A stretch of 36,697 nt of DNA from Sphingomonas turrisvirgatae (lineage in GTDB: Bacteria; Pseudomonadota; Alphaproteobacteria; Sphingomonadales; Sphingomonadaceae). Position numbers and translations under genes: made by a program. The stretch covers positions 1-36,697 of the forward strand of contig NZ_MDDS01000031.1 of assembly GCF_001721295.1 (NCBI RefSeq), given 5' to 3'. The notes beneath the pieces are model-generated. The model did not search any database, was not told the origin of the DNA, and saw nothing but the letters and a program-made list of their open reading frames with translations. Numbering within the stretch: position 1 is the first letter of the stretch; the number at the start of each line of letters is the position of its first letter. Positions 8,312 to 15,658 of the stretch are shown one piece after another.

Positions 8312-8460
8312 CCGCCGCTGAACGGCAGGCCGTGGCAGACATAGGATGCGCGGGGCGGTTCGTCCAACCCGAATGCGAAGATATCGCGACGCTCGCGCTC
8401 GCTCCAGTCGCCGCCGGTATGGAAATCGCAGGGAAAAGATGCTGCGAACCGGCGGCTCAA
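8308..8460 (-). CDS. Possible small protein after folB with a TTG start (50 aa)
   Basis: A short frame begins at a TTG that shares bases with the folB stop (TTGA, 8457-8460), a rarer form of the ATGA coupling seen elsewhere in this operon. The peptide (FPCDFHTGGDWSERERRD... ASYVCHGLPF) has two Cys, several aromatic residues and an acidic/basic balance that looks more like a protein than an out-of-frame shadow. There is no good ribosome-binding site and no recognised family. It is listed as a candidate only. Confidence 0.25.
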   Translation of the reverse strand: MSRRFAASFPCDFHTGGDWSERERRDIFAFGLDEPPRASYVCHGLPFSGG

Positions 8461-8819
8461 GGCGCTTCGCGTCGCCGCACCACTTCGCACCCGACGCGCG
8501 CGTCGGGATATACATCCAGCTTCATCGACCGCACGCGGACCTCCTGGACGCGCTCGTCACCGGCAAGCGCCAGCGCGGCGATCGCGTCGCACAGCGTTTC
8601 CTGCAACTCGATGTGCCGCCCCGCCGCCAGCGCCAATATGCCCTCGCGCAAATAGTCGTAATCGACCACCGCATCGATGCGATCGGCGGGCGGCATATCG
8701 TAGCGGCACGTCATCGCAACGTTCAGCGATACTCGCTGAGGGGCTGCGCGCTCGTGATCGTGGATGCCGAGACCGATCGAAACCTCAAGCCCGTCGAGCA
8801 GGATCGCATATTCGTTCAT
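8457..8819 (-). CDS. folB: Dihydroneopterin aldolase
   Basis: FolB cleaves dihydroneopterin to 6-hydroxymethyl-dihydropterin and glycolaldehyde in folate biosynthesis. The 120-aa product has the family start (LLDGLEVSIGLGIHDHER), the conserved VVDYDYLREGI and a LQETLCDAIA segment with the catalytic-region Glu, and ends after VRVRSMKLDVYPDA. The start at 8819 overlaps the stop of the upstream reductase gene as ATGA, showing translational coupling; a longer frame is rejected for that reason. It is the last certain member of a folE - reductase - folB operon. The paralogous enzyme FolX has a similar fold, so epimerase activity is a lesser alternative. Confidence 0.9.
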   Translation of the reverse strand: MNEYAILLDGLEVSIGLGIHDHERAAPQRVSLNVAMTCRYDMPPADRIDAVVDYDYLREGILALAAGRHIELQETLCDAIAALALAGDERVQEVRVRSMKLDVYPDARVGCEVVRRREAP

Positions 8820-9562
8820 GCCGGCCGCTCCCGCCCCTCGAACATCACGTCGCCGTCGCGCTTCACCAGCCGCTGGCCGCAATCGACGAAGACGTTCTGC
8901 CCGGTGATGCTGCGTGCCGTCAGAAGGTGCTCGACCGTGCGCGCAATGTCGCCCAGATCGACACGTCTTTCGAGCAGATTGGCACTGCCGACGCGCTCGA
9001 ACTCCGCCTCGCTCTGATCACCGCTCGGCAGCGAAAGCCCCGGCGAGACCGCATTGACCCGAATGCGCGGCGCCAGCGCCATCGCCAGCAGCGTCGTCGC
9101 CTCGGCAAGGCCGGCCTTGCTCAGCGTATAGGTCAGGAAATCGGGATTGGGGTTGGCAAGCTTCTGGTCGAGCAGGTTGACCACGGCCCCCTCCCCCAGC
9201 CCCGCCTGCGCGGCCAGCGCCGAGGTGAGGATCAACGGCGCACCCAGATTGACGTGCATGTGGCGGTCGAGTGCCGCATAGTCCGCAACCGGCAATGCGT
9301 CCCAGGCGAATAGCGAGGCGTTGTTCACCAGACCTTCGACTGGGCCGCCCAGCGCGGTTGCCGCATTCTCGACCAGCCCGGCTGTTGCCACGGGATCGGC
9401 CAGATCTGCGGTCACCAGCGCGACGCCGAGCGCCGCAGCCATCGCCTCGGCCTCGTCATGCGATCCGTGGTGATGCACCGCGACGGCGTGACCGGCGGCG
9501 ACCAGATGCCGTACGATCGCAGCACCGATCCGCCGCGCGCCGCCGGTGACCAGCACCCGCAC
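8816..9562 (-). CDS. folM: PTR1/FolM-like pteridine reductase (SDR family)
   Basis: This 248-aa short-chain reductase has the Rossmann motif VTGGARRIG, then a VHHHGS segment that resembles the NADPH-binding HYHRS of pteridine reductase PTR1. The usual catalytic Ser is replaced by an Asp (VVNLLDQ, Asp132) before Tyr145-x3-Lys149 (YTLSK), as in PTR1, where Asp-Tyr-Lys replaces Ser-Tyr-Lys. SPGLSLPSGDQ also matches the family. It should reduce dihydropterins or dihydrofolate with NADPH. Its place between folE (3 bases away) and folB (ATGA overlap) strongly supports a pterin substrate. Whether the product is tetrahydromonapterin or tetrahydrofolate cannot be told. Confidence 0.85.
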   Translation of the reverse strand: MRVLVTGGARRIGAAIVRHLVAAGHAVAVHHHGSHDEAEAMAAALGVALVTADLADPVATAGLVENAATALGGPVEGLVNNASLFAWDALPVADYAALDRHMHVNLGAPLILTSALAAQAGLGEGAVVNLLDQKLANPNPDFLTYTLSKAGLAEATTLLAMALAPRIRVNAVSPGLSLPSGDQSEAEFERVGSANLLERRVDLGDIARTVEHLLTARSITGQNVFVDCGQRLVKRDGDVMFEGRERPA

Positions 9563-9565
9563 GGA

Positions 9566-10186
9566 TCAATAGCCCATCAACGCCAGCACTTCCTTGCGGC
9601 TGCGCTCGTCCTCGCGGAACGTGCCCATCATCCGGCTGGTCACCATCCCAACGCCGGGCGTTCGAACGCCGCGCGCAGTCATGCAGGCATGGCTCGCCTC
9701 GACCACCACGGCGACGCCGCGCGGATGGAGATGGTTCCAGATGCAATCCGCGACCTCGGCCGTCAGCCGCTCCTGCACCTGCAGGCGCCGGGCATAGGCG
9801 TGGAGCACTCGGGCAAGCTTTGAAATGCCCACGACATGATTCTGCGGCAGATAGGCGATCGATGCCTTGCCGATGATCGGAGCCATGTGATGCTCGCAAT
9901 GCGACTGGAACGGAATATCCTTCAGCAACACGATCTCGTCATAGCCGCCCACTTCCTCGAACACGCGCGAAAGGTGGTGTGCCGGATCCTCGGCATAGCC
10001 CTGGCAATATTCCTTCCACGCACGGGCCACCCGGTTCGGCGTGTCCAGCAGGCCTTCACGATTCGGATCGTCCCCCGCCCAGCGCAGGATCGTGCGCACT
10101 GCTTCAGCCACTTCGTCCGGCACCGGGATTTTCGGGGCGGGCGCTACGATATCGCCGTCGGCCGCCGCATCATGCTGATCACTCAT
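9566..10186 (-). CDS. folE: GTP cyclohydrolase I
   Basis: FolE converts GTP to dihydroneopterin triphosphate and formate, the first step of pterin and folate synthesis. The 206-aa product has the zinc ligands Cys97 and His100 in SHCEHH and Cys168 in SHACMTARG, the motif [14 protein letters not shown], and the C-terminal [13 protein letters not shown]. This is the type IA enzyme. It is the first gene of the folE - folM - folB operon, with three bases between its stop and the next start. Its own upstream region is shared with the divergent TonB-dependent receptor gene (217 bases). Confidence 0.97.
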   Translation of the reverse strand: MSDQHDAAADGDIVAPAPKIPVPDEVAEAVRTILRWAGDDPNREGLLDTPNRVARAWKEYCQGYAEDPAHHLSRVFEEVGGYDEIVLLKDIPFQSHCEHHMAPIIGKASIAYLPQNHVVGISKLARVLHAYARRLQVQERLTAEVADCIWNHLHPRGVAVVVEASHACMTARGVRTPGVGMVTSRMMGTFREDERSRKEVLALMGY

Positions 10187-10307
10187 GGTTTCGACCTATC
10201 CCTGTGCATGACGCTACGGCAAGCGCCGTTCGTGTGTGGCGCATCGGCAACAACCGTTGCGGAAGGCGAAATAGCAAGCATTTCCGCGGAATTGCCAGCG
10301 TCATTTG

Positions 10308-10330
10308 ACGTTGACGTAAGCTTCACGTCA
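10308..10330. promoter_or_regulatory. ACGT-rich repeats and dyad between folE and the TonB receptor gene
   Basis: The stretch GACGTTGACGTAAGCTTCACGTC holds two direct copies of TTGACGT-like sequence and a near-perfect dyad, TGACGTaagcttcACGTCA (10312-10330). It lies in the divergent spacer, 74 bases before the receptor start. Paired ACGT cores with this spacing resemble operators of MerR-type regulators such as LiuR; the TTGACG hexamers could also be -35 elements. Which gene it serves is unknown. Confidence 0.35.
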
Positions 10331-10403
10331 GCGTTAGCCTCACGACCAATTGCCACTCGCGACCCGGCAACAGATCGGGGCGCAGCCCAGAGAGGAGCCT
10401 TTC

Positions 10404-12938
10404 ATGCGTAAACTGCATCTCTTCACCGCGTCCGCCATGGCGCTGACGGCGGCGCACGCCGCACCGGCCTTTGCGCAGGATGCGCCTTCGGCCGCACCGG
10501 CGCAGGGTGAGGAGGTCACCGACGACCGCGAAATCGTCGTGACGGCGACTGGCCGCGCGCAGGTGGCGCAGGATGTTCCGATCGCGGTGAGCGTCGTGGG
10601 CGGTGAGCAGCTTGAAAACGCCGGCATCGTCGACATCCGCGGGCTGCGCCAGGTGACGCCGAGCCTTCAGGTGACGACGGGCCAGTCGGCGGCCACCGGC
10701 GTCGTGCTGCGCATTCGCGGCATCGGCACGGCAGGCGACAATCCTGGCTTCGAACCGGCCGTCGGCGTATTCGTCGATGGCGTGTTCCGCGCCCGCGCTG
10801 GCGTGGCGCTCGCTGACCTGCCGCCGATCGATCGCGTCGAAGTGCTGCGTGGGCCTCAGGGCACGCTGTTCGGCCGCAACACGTCGGCCGGTGCGCTCAG
10901 CATCACCACGCAGGGCCCGTCCCCCGAATTCGGCGGCTACGTCGAAGGACGCTATGGCAATCTCGACGAGATCGAGGTGAAGGCGGGCATCACCGGGCCG
11001 ATCAGCGAACAGCTCTCGGTCCGCGCCGACGGCGGCTATCACAAGCGCGACGGCTATATCACCGATCCGAATACGGGCCGGCAGTTCAACAATATCGATC
11101 GCTGGTTCGCACGCGGACAGGCGAAGTTCGAGACTGCCGACGTCACCTTCCGCCTGATCGGCGACTATGCAGAGACGGACGAGGATTGCTGCGGCGCGAT
11201 CAATACCGGATCGGGCTTCGAAATCCTGCCGCGCGGAATCGATACGACCGTCAACGGCGGCGTCCTGGGCCTGATTACCAGCAACGCGATCGAACTCCTG
11301 TCGGCGACGCCGGCATTTGGCGGCGCCGCTGGGCGTGACGGCATCGTGCGGCCCTTCGATCCCGAACGCCGCCTGATGGCCGTCTCGCCCAACCGCGAGC
11401 TTACCGAGCGCGTCAAGGAGTGGGGTCTCTCCGGTCAACTCGACTGGCAGCTGGGCGATGTCGGGCTGACCTCGATCACCGCCTATCGTGACTGGCGCGC
11501 GACGCGCAGTCAGGACATCGATTTCTCGGGCGTCGATCGTGCCTATCGCGACGGTTACCGCACCGGGGTTCGCGATTTCACGCAGGAACTTCGCTTGAAG
11601 GGCAGCGCCTTCAATGGCGGTCTAGACTGGCTCGTCGGCGGCTTTTACCTGAACGAGAAGCTGACGCTGGACGATTCCGTGCGGCTCGGCACGCAGTTCG
11701 ACCAGTATAGCGACTTCGTGTTCAGCCAGGTCACCGGGCAGCTCGGCGGTCCCGCGGCCGCTCGCCAGCTGTTCGGCAGCCTGCCCGTCGCGCAGTTCGG
11801 TCCGGCCATCGGCCTGCCGCGCACGCCGGTAGGCGCGGGGCAGCAGCTTGACCGCTACCAAGTCGATACCGAAGCGTTCGCGCTGTTCACCCACAACATC
11901 ATCAACGTGACCGACCGGATCTCGCTGACGCTCGGCTTGCGCTGGAACCGCGAAACCAAGGAGATCGACGCCAACCTGAATTCGGCGGTGCCGGCGTGCA
12001 GCTACTGGCAAAATCCGGCAACCGCGCCCGTCCGCGCCGGACTGGGACAGCTCTTCCCGCTTGCCTTCCTCTACACCTGCAATCCGACGATCAATTCGGA
12101 ATTCAACGGCGTCTACAACGGCAAGCGGACCGAGGACGAGTTCACCGGCACTGCCAAGCTGGGCTTCAAGGTCACCGACGACATCCTGCTCTACGGCGGC
12201 TATGATCGCGGCTACAAATCGGGCGGCTATAACCTCGATCGCGGCTCGTTCGACTCCCGCCTGCTGGGTGGCAACGGCGCTCAGATCACCGATCTCGAGT
12301 TCGGCAACGAGCTGGTCGATGCGTTCGAAGTCGGCGTGAAGACCAACTTCACGCGCAAGTTCCAGTTCAACGCTTCGGGCTTCTACACCGAGATCAAGGG
12401 CTATCAGAACCTTCAGTTCGAAGGATCGCGCTTCGTCACGCGCAACTTCGCGAAGGTGATTTCGAAGGGGATCGAGCTTGAATCGGTCATCCGCCCGATC
12501 TCGGACCTCACGGTCGCGCTCAACTACACCTTGCTCGACACTGAAGTACGCGATCCGCTCGCTGGTGCCGACAATGGGCGCTCGCTCACCAACTCGCCGC
12601 GCAACGTCATCACAGGTGCAGTGACCTGGACGCCGCAGCTGAGCGACAATGTCGGGGCGTTGGTCCATGTCGACTGGCGCACGAACAGTGACTCGCCCAC
12701 CATCAACAATCCGATCGCGCGCGGCTATGTCGGCAATGACGGCTACAGCATCGTCAATGCGCGTATCGGCCTGAACTTCGGGGCAGAACAGCAATTCGGC
12801 ATCGAAGCCTATGTCGAAAACTTGTTCGATACTTACTACAACATCACGTCCTTCCCCATTCCGGAGCAGGGTGCGAGCTTCGCGGTCTATCCCGCTCCCC
12901 CGCGCTTCTACGGTGTCAAGGCGCGCGTGCGCTTCTGA
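10404..12938 (+). CDS. TonB-dependent outer-membrane receptor
   Basis: The 844-aa product is a ligand-gated outer-membrane channel energised by TonB-ExbBD. It has a signal peptide ending AAPAFA-QDAP, a TonB box EIVVTA, and a plug domain with VLRIRGIGTAGDNPGFEP, GVFVDGVFRAR and VEVLRGPQGTLFGRNTSAGA. A 22-strand type barrel follows and ends in the classic C-terminal VKARVRF with terminal Phe. The extracellular loops include two Cys pairs. The plug sequence fits the large sphingomonad group of receptors of unknown substrate (often carbohydrates, polyphenols or siderophores). GGAG lies eight bases upstream of the ATG at 10404. It is a single-gene unit ending in a terminator; the substrate cannot be deduced from neighbours. 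Confidence 0.95.
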   Translation: MRKLHLFTASAMALTAAHAAPAFAQDAPSAAPAQGEEVTDDREIVVTATGRAQVAQDVPIAVSVVGGEQLENAGIVDIRGLRQVTPSLQVTTGQSAATGVVLRIRGIGTAGDNPGFEPAVGVFVDGVFRARAGVALADLPPIDRVEVLRGPQGTLFGRNTSAGALSITTQGPSPEFGGYVEGRYGNLDEIEVKAGITGPISEQLSVRADGGYHKRDGYITDPNTGRQFNNIDRWFARGQAKFETADVTFRLIGDYAETDEDCCGAINTGSGFEILPRGIDTTVNGGVLGLITSNAIELLSATPAFGGAAGRDGIVRPFDPERRLMAVSPNRELTERVKEWGLSGQLDWQLGDVGLTSITAYRDWRATRSQDIDFSGVDRAYRDGYRTGVRDFTQELRLKGSAFNGGLDWLVGGFYLNEKLTLDDSVRLGTQFDQYSDFVFSQVTGQLGGPAAARQLFGSLPVAQFGPAIGLPRTPVGAGQQLDRYQVDTEAFALFTHNIINVTDRISLTLGLRWNRETKEIDANLNSAVPACSYWQNPATAPVRAGLGQLFPLAFLYTCNPTINSEFNGVYNGKRTEDEFTGTAKLGFKVTDDILLYGGYDRGYKSGGYNLDRGSFDSRLLGGNGAQITDLEFGNELVDAFEVGVKTNFTRKFQFNASGFYTEIKGYQNLQFEGSRFVTRNFAKVISKGIELESVIRPISDLTVALNYTLLDTEVRDPLAGADNGRSLTNSPRNVITGAVTWTPQLSDNVGALVHVDWRTNSDSPTINNPIARGYVGNDGYSIVNARIGLNFGAEQQFGIEAYVENLFDTYYNITSFPIPEQGASFAVYPAPPRFYGVKARVRF

Positions 12939-12975
12939 TCCGGGCGAAGCCGCCGGGCATCGTGGTTATGACAGA

Positions 12976-13014
12976 CAGGCGCGCCGGGGAAACTCGGCGC
13001 GCCTGCTTCGTTTT
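12976..13014 (+). terminator. Terminator of the TonB receptor gene
   Basis: An 11-base perfect stem (CAGGCGCGCCG / CGGCGCGCCTG) encloses the 8-base loop GGGAAACT and is followed by CTTCGTTTT. The T-run is short and displaced by five bases, so termination may be partial. An EcfG-like promoter for the next gene overlaps the loop and right arm. Confidence 0.75.
12988..13012 (+). promoter_or_regulatory. EcfG-like (general stress sigma) promoter candidate for DUF2945-SWIB genes
   Basis: GGAAA, a 16-base spacer and CGTT match the alphaproteobacterial EcfG consensus (GGAAC-N16/17-CGTT) in nine of ten fixed positions counted over both boxes less one mismatch in the -35. It lies 27 bases before the DUF2945 start codon. 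The -35 box falls in the loop of the upstream terminator and the spacer covers its right arm. The two downstream genes belong to families often found in stress regulons. Confidence 0.4.
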
Positions 13015-13038
13015 GATCCTCGTCAGAGGAGAATCGAC

Positions 13039-13245
13039 ATGGCGAAGGACTTGAAAAAGGGCGACCGTGTGTCATGGAAGTCCCATGGAGGGACCGCCAA
13101 GGGTGAGGTTCTCCACAAACAAACGTCTGATACTACCATCAAGGGTCATCAAGTACGTGCATCGCGTGAAGAACCACAGTACATCGTCGAGAGCGACAAC
13201 GGTGGGAAAGCTTCACACAAGCCGTCTGCGCTGACCAAGATTTGA
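13039..13245 (+). CDS. DUF2945 / hypervirulence-associated TUDOR-domain protein
   Basis: The 68-aa protein matches the small HVA/TUDOR-like family: KKGDRVSWKSHGGTAKGEVL, then a T-I-K-G-H segment and PQYIVESDNGGKASHKPSAL. These are cytoplasmic SH3/TUDOR-like beta-barrels of unknown biochemical role, common in alphaproteobacteria. GAGGAG lies seven bases before the ATG at 13039; a longer in-frame start inside the receptor gene is rejected. It is followed after 40 bases by the SWIB gene, with a CCGGCG/CGCCGG hairpin between them, and the two probably share a transcript. An EcfG-like promoter candidate lies upstream. Confidence 0.85.
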   Translation: MAKDLKKGDRVSWKSHGGTAKGEVLHKQTSDTTIKGHQVRASREEPQYIVESDNGGKASHKPSALTKI

Positions 13246-13285
13246 GCCGGCGGCTCGTCGCCGGTTCGCCAAAGGAGAAGAAAAT

Positions 13286-13558
13286 ATGGCGGAAAAGAAG
13301 GCAACCGGCGGCGCCCGTGGCGGCATTGCAACGCCCGTCACCCCCTCGGATGACCTTGCCGCGATCGTCGGCAAGGGCCCCCTGCCACGCAGCGAGATCG
13401 TCAGCAAGATGTGGGACCACATCAAGAAGAACAATCTCCAGAATCCTGAGAACAAGCGCGAAATCCTGGCTGACGACAAGCTGAAGAAGGTGTTCGGCGG
13501 CGACAAGGCAACGATGTTCGAACTGAACAAGCACATCGCGAACCACGTCACCAAGTAA
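13286..13558 (+). CDS. SWIB/MDM2-domain protein
   Basis: The 90-aa product has a charged and Gly/Ala-rich N-terminus (MAEKKATGGARGG). A SWIB/MDM2 fold follows: PSDDLAAIVGKGPLPRSE, MWDHIKKNNLQNPENKR, ILADDKLKKVFGGDKATMF, ELNKHIANHV. In eukaryotes this fold belongs to chromatin remodellers and p53 regulators. Stand-alone copies occur in Chlamydiae and many alphaproteobacteria, where they are thought to act in nucleoid or transcription functions, but no defined bacterial role is known to me. AAAGGAG precedes the start and a strong terminator follows, closing the two-gene unit. Confidence 0.92.
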   Translation: MAEKKATGGARGGIATPVTPSDDLAAIVGKGPLPRSEIVSKMWDHIKKNNLQNPENKREILADDKLKKVFGGDKATMFELNKHIANHVTK

Positions 13559-13586
13559 TCGCATCCGGCCCCGGCCGGGCGAGAGG

Positions 13587-13622
13587 AAAGCCCCCGCTGC
13601 CACTGGCTTCGGGGGCTTTTTT
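13587..13622 (+). terminator. Terminator after the SWIB gene
   Basis: A 10-base stem (AAAGCCCCCG / CGGGGGCTTT) with a 13-base loop runs into six consecutive T residues. It closes the DUF2945-SWIB unit and insulates it from the kinase gene, which begins 54 bases later. Confidence 0.9.
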
Positions 13623-13675
13623 GTTGCAGGGTTGGAACGTGCCGACGCATCCTGCCCGCGCACCGGAGGAAGCGT

Positions 13676-14704
13676 GTGTCGGCCAGCCTGAAGCGTGTCC
13701 TGGAGCGCTTGCCACTGGCGGCGGATCGGCCGTGGATCGGCTATGCCGTAGCGTTCCTGGTCAGCGTACTCGCCCTCCTCGTTCGCTTTGCACTCGATGC
13801 CAGCCTTCCGCCCGGTTTCCCCTATGTGACCTTCTTTCCGGCTGTCGTGACGGCATCATTCCTGTTCGGTCGCGGCCCCGGTATTCTTACCGCAGTTCTG
13901 TGCGGGGTAGCCGCACTGTATTTCTTCATCCCGCCTTTTCGAACCTTCAACCTCGGCCGTGGCACCGGGCTGGCGGTCGGCCTGTATGTCGCCGTCGTAA
14001 CGGTCGACATCCTGTTGATCGACTGGATGCAACGCGCCAACGCGCGATTGCAGCGTGAGCGTGAGCGGGGCGAGGAACTGGCCGCACGTGCCGAACTGCT
14101 GTTCCACGAGCTTCAGCACCGCGTGTCGAACAATCTCCAGATGATCGGCTCGGTCCTTTCGCTTCAGCGCCGTAAGGTGACCGATCCCGCCGCATCGCAG
14201 GCCTTGGGCGATGCCGTGGCAAAGCTTCAGACGATTGGCCGCATCCAGCGTCAGCTCTATAACAGCGATGGCGCCCATCTCGCGCTGGACCGCTTCCTGC
14301 CCGACCTCGCTCAGGATCTGGTGACGGCCAGCGGACAGCCTGGGATCGGCTGCACCGTCGATTGCCAGGCGGGTGTGCAGCTCGAGCCCCATGCCGCCAT
14401 TCCTGTAGCGCTGATCGTTGCCGAAGCGGTCGCGAACGCCATCGAACACGGCTTTGGCGATCGCGACGGCGGTTCGATCACGATCCGCGTGGCTCGCGAT
14501 AATGGCTGGCTTGATCTCGCCATCATCGATGACGGGATTGGCCCTCCTGCCGGCTTCGACGCGGCCAGGTCGGACAGCCTCGGCCTGCGTATCGCGCGCA
14601 CGCTGGCCGAGCAGCTGGGGGGCGAGTTCACGCTGGCCCGTCACGCTGCGGGCGGCGCAGTTACCCGGCTTCACTTTCCTCTGGATCGGCGCGCGCCGGC
14701 CTGA
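13676..14704 (+). CDS. Membrane sensor histidine kinase, DUF4118 + HisKA_2 (HRxxN) type
   Basis: The 342-aa product has an N-terminal block of about four hydrophobic segments (residues ~20-125) of the DUF4118/KdpD-like type, ending in a short coiled coil (RANARLQRERERGEEL). The HisKA_2 dimerisation domain follows with FHELQHRVSNNLQ, where the phospho-His lies in an HRxxN motif. The ATPase domain shows the N-box EAVANAIEHGF, DDGIGPP and LGLRIARTLAEQLGG. In Sphingomonas, HRxxN kinases can feed the PhyR-NepR-EcfG general stress pathway. That role is inferred here, supported by nearby stress-type genes. No receiver domain or response regulator is adjacent. The start is a GTG preceded by GGAGGA, and the stop overlaps the next ATG (TGATG). 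Confidence 0.9.
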   Translation: MSASLKRVLERLPLAADRPWIGYAVAFLVSVLALLVRFALDASLPPGFPYVTFFPAVVTASFLFGRGPGILTAVLCGVAALYFFIPPFRTFNLGRGTGLAVGLYVAVVTVDILLIDWMQRANARLQRERERGEELAARAELLFHELQHRVSNNLQMIGSVLSLQRRKVTDPAASQALGDAVAKLQTIGRIQRQLYNSDGAHLALDRFLPDLAQDLVTASGQPGIGCTVDCQAGVQLEPHAAIPVALIVAEAVANAIEHGFGDRDGGSITIRVARDNGWLDLAIIDDGIGPPAGFDAARSDSLGLRIARTLAEQLGGEFTLARHAAGGAVTRLHFPLDRRAPA

Positions 14705-15636
14705 TGGTTGGTATGGCCGCGAGGCTGATCCGCGTCCCTGCCCTCGCCGCGCTGTGGGTGTTTGCAAGCGCGGTGCAACCGGCACCGAATTTTCGCATTA
14801 TGCGCGTCGATCCGCTCATGATCGAGGATGACGATTTCGCACGCCACCGCGATCCGGCCACGTGGCGCGGCCTGGCGGTTTCCAGTGTCGAATTCAAGGA
14901 AGAGCGCGGCAGCTGGCGGCTCTATCGCATCGCCAATATCGCCAGACCGCGGGGTCCGCTCTGGTTCGTGCCGCACGACGACGAAAACGCGGGCTTCGAA
15001 GCAGCGCTTGCCGGCGTAAGCATTTATGGCGGCGTCGTCATCGTCGTGGACTCCGGCATTTCCGACGACCGCGACGGTATGCGCCGCAACATGGCGGTCG
15101 ACTTCGGGCGGCCAATCGACCCCAACCGCAACTTCCGCGATGGCTATCCCCGCTATGCCGCGACGATCCTGGCCGATTACGCTCGCGAAGCACGGCCGAT
15201 CATCGCGCTGCACACCAATGCGCCCGGCTTCGATCCCAGCGGTTCACGGTGCAACCAGGACGATCCCCCGGGTCGCGGCCAGGTATCGATCCGCTTTTGC
15301 GACGAAGTGATGCAGCCGCACGCGTCGCAGGCCCGCGCCTGGCCCTTCGACGCTGACGACACGCTCGCCTATGTCGCGCATCGCGCGGATGCCTCGCCCT
15401 GGTCGGCCTATTGTGGCAAGTCGCTCGCCCTCGCCGACTTCAACGTCGTGTTCGAGAAGGTGTCGGTCAGCGACGGCTCGCTTTCCAACTATGCGCTGCT
15501 GCGCGGGATGAACTATATAAATTTCGAGACGCAGGAGCGCGGTCTGGCCCCCGCCGACCTGTCGGAAAGCCGCAACCGGCTGCTCGCCATGGTAGGCCGC
15601 GCCATGCGGCTCTGCACGAACCTTGCCCCGCAATGA
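14704..15636 (+). CDS. Secreted M14-like carboxypeptidase relative
   Basis: The 310-aa product starts with a hydrophobic signal-like segment (LIRVPALAALWVFASAVQPA), suggesting export. The body carries a full set of M14-type residues: His91-x2-Glu94 (PHDDEN), an arginine motif PNRNF (Asn141, Arg142), His170 (ALHTN) and a late Glu275 (NFETQERG) in the place of the catalytic Glu. This fits a zinc metallohydrolase acting on peptides, peptidoglycan fragments or acylated amino acids, but the sequence is distant from well-known members and the substrate is unknown. Its ATG overlaps the kinase stop by one base, so the two are co-translated; an internal ATG at 14713 is a possible alternative start. 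Confidence 0.65.
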   Translation: MVGMAARLIRVPALAALWVFASAVQPAPNFRIMRVDPLMIEDDDFARHRDPATWRGLAVSSVEFKEERGSWRLYRIANIARPRGPLWFVPHDDENAGFEAALAGVSIYGGVVIVVDSGISDDRDGMRRNMAVDFGRPIDPNRNFRDGYPRYAATILADYAREARPIIALHTNAPGFDPSGSRCNQDDPPGRGQVSIRFCDEVMQPHASQARAWPFDADDTLAYVAHRADASPWSAYCGKSLALADFNVVFEKVSVSDGSLSNYALLRGMNYINFETQERGLAPADLSESRNRLLAMVGRAMRLCTNLAPQ

Positions 15637-15658
15637 CCCTCGTGCCTACATCGCGGCC

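Noticed and set aside
10323..11438. 371-codon minus-strand frame opposite the TonB receptor gene
   Set aside because: It overlaps the receptor's signal peptide and plug with an unnatural Arg/Ala-rich product; the receptor is certain.
13247..13264. CCGGCG/CGCCGG hairpin between the DUF2945 and SWIB genes as a terminator
   Set aside because: No T-run follows, so it is more likely an mRNA processing or stability element, or chance in GC-rich DNA.
13634..13675. GGAAC upstream of the kinase gene as an EcfG promoter
   Set aside because: No CGTT follows at 16-17 bases; the spacing gives only GC-rich sequence.
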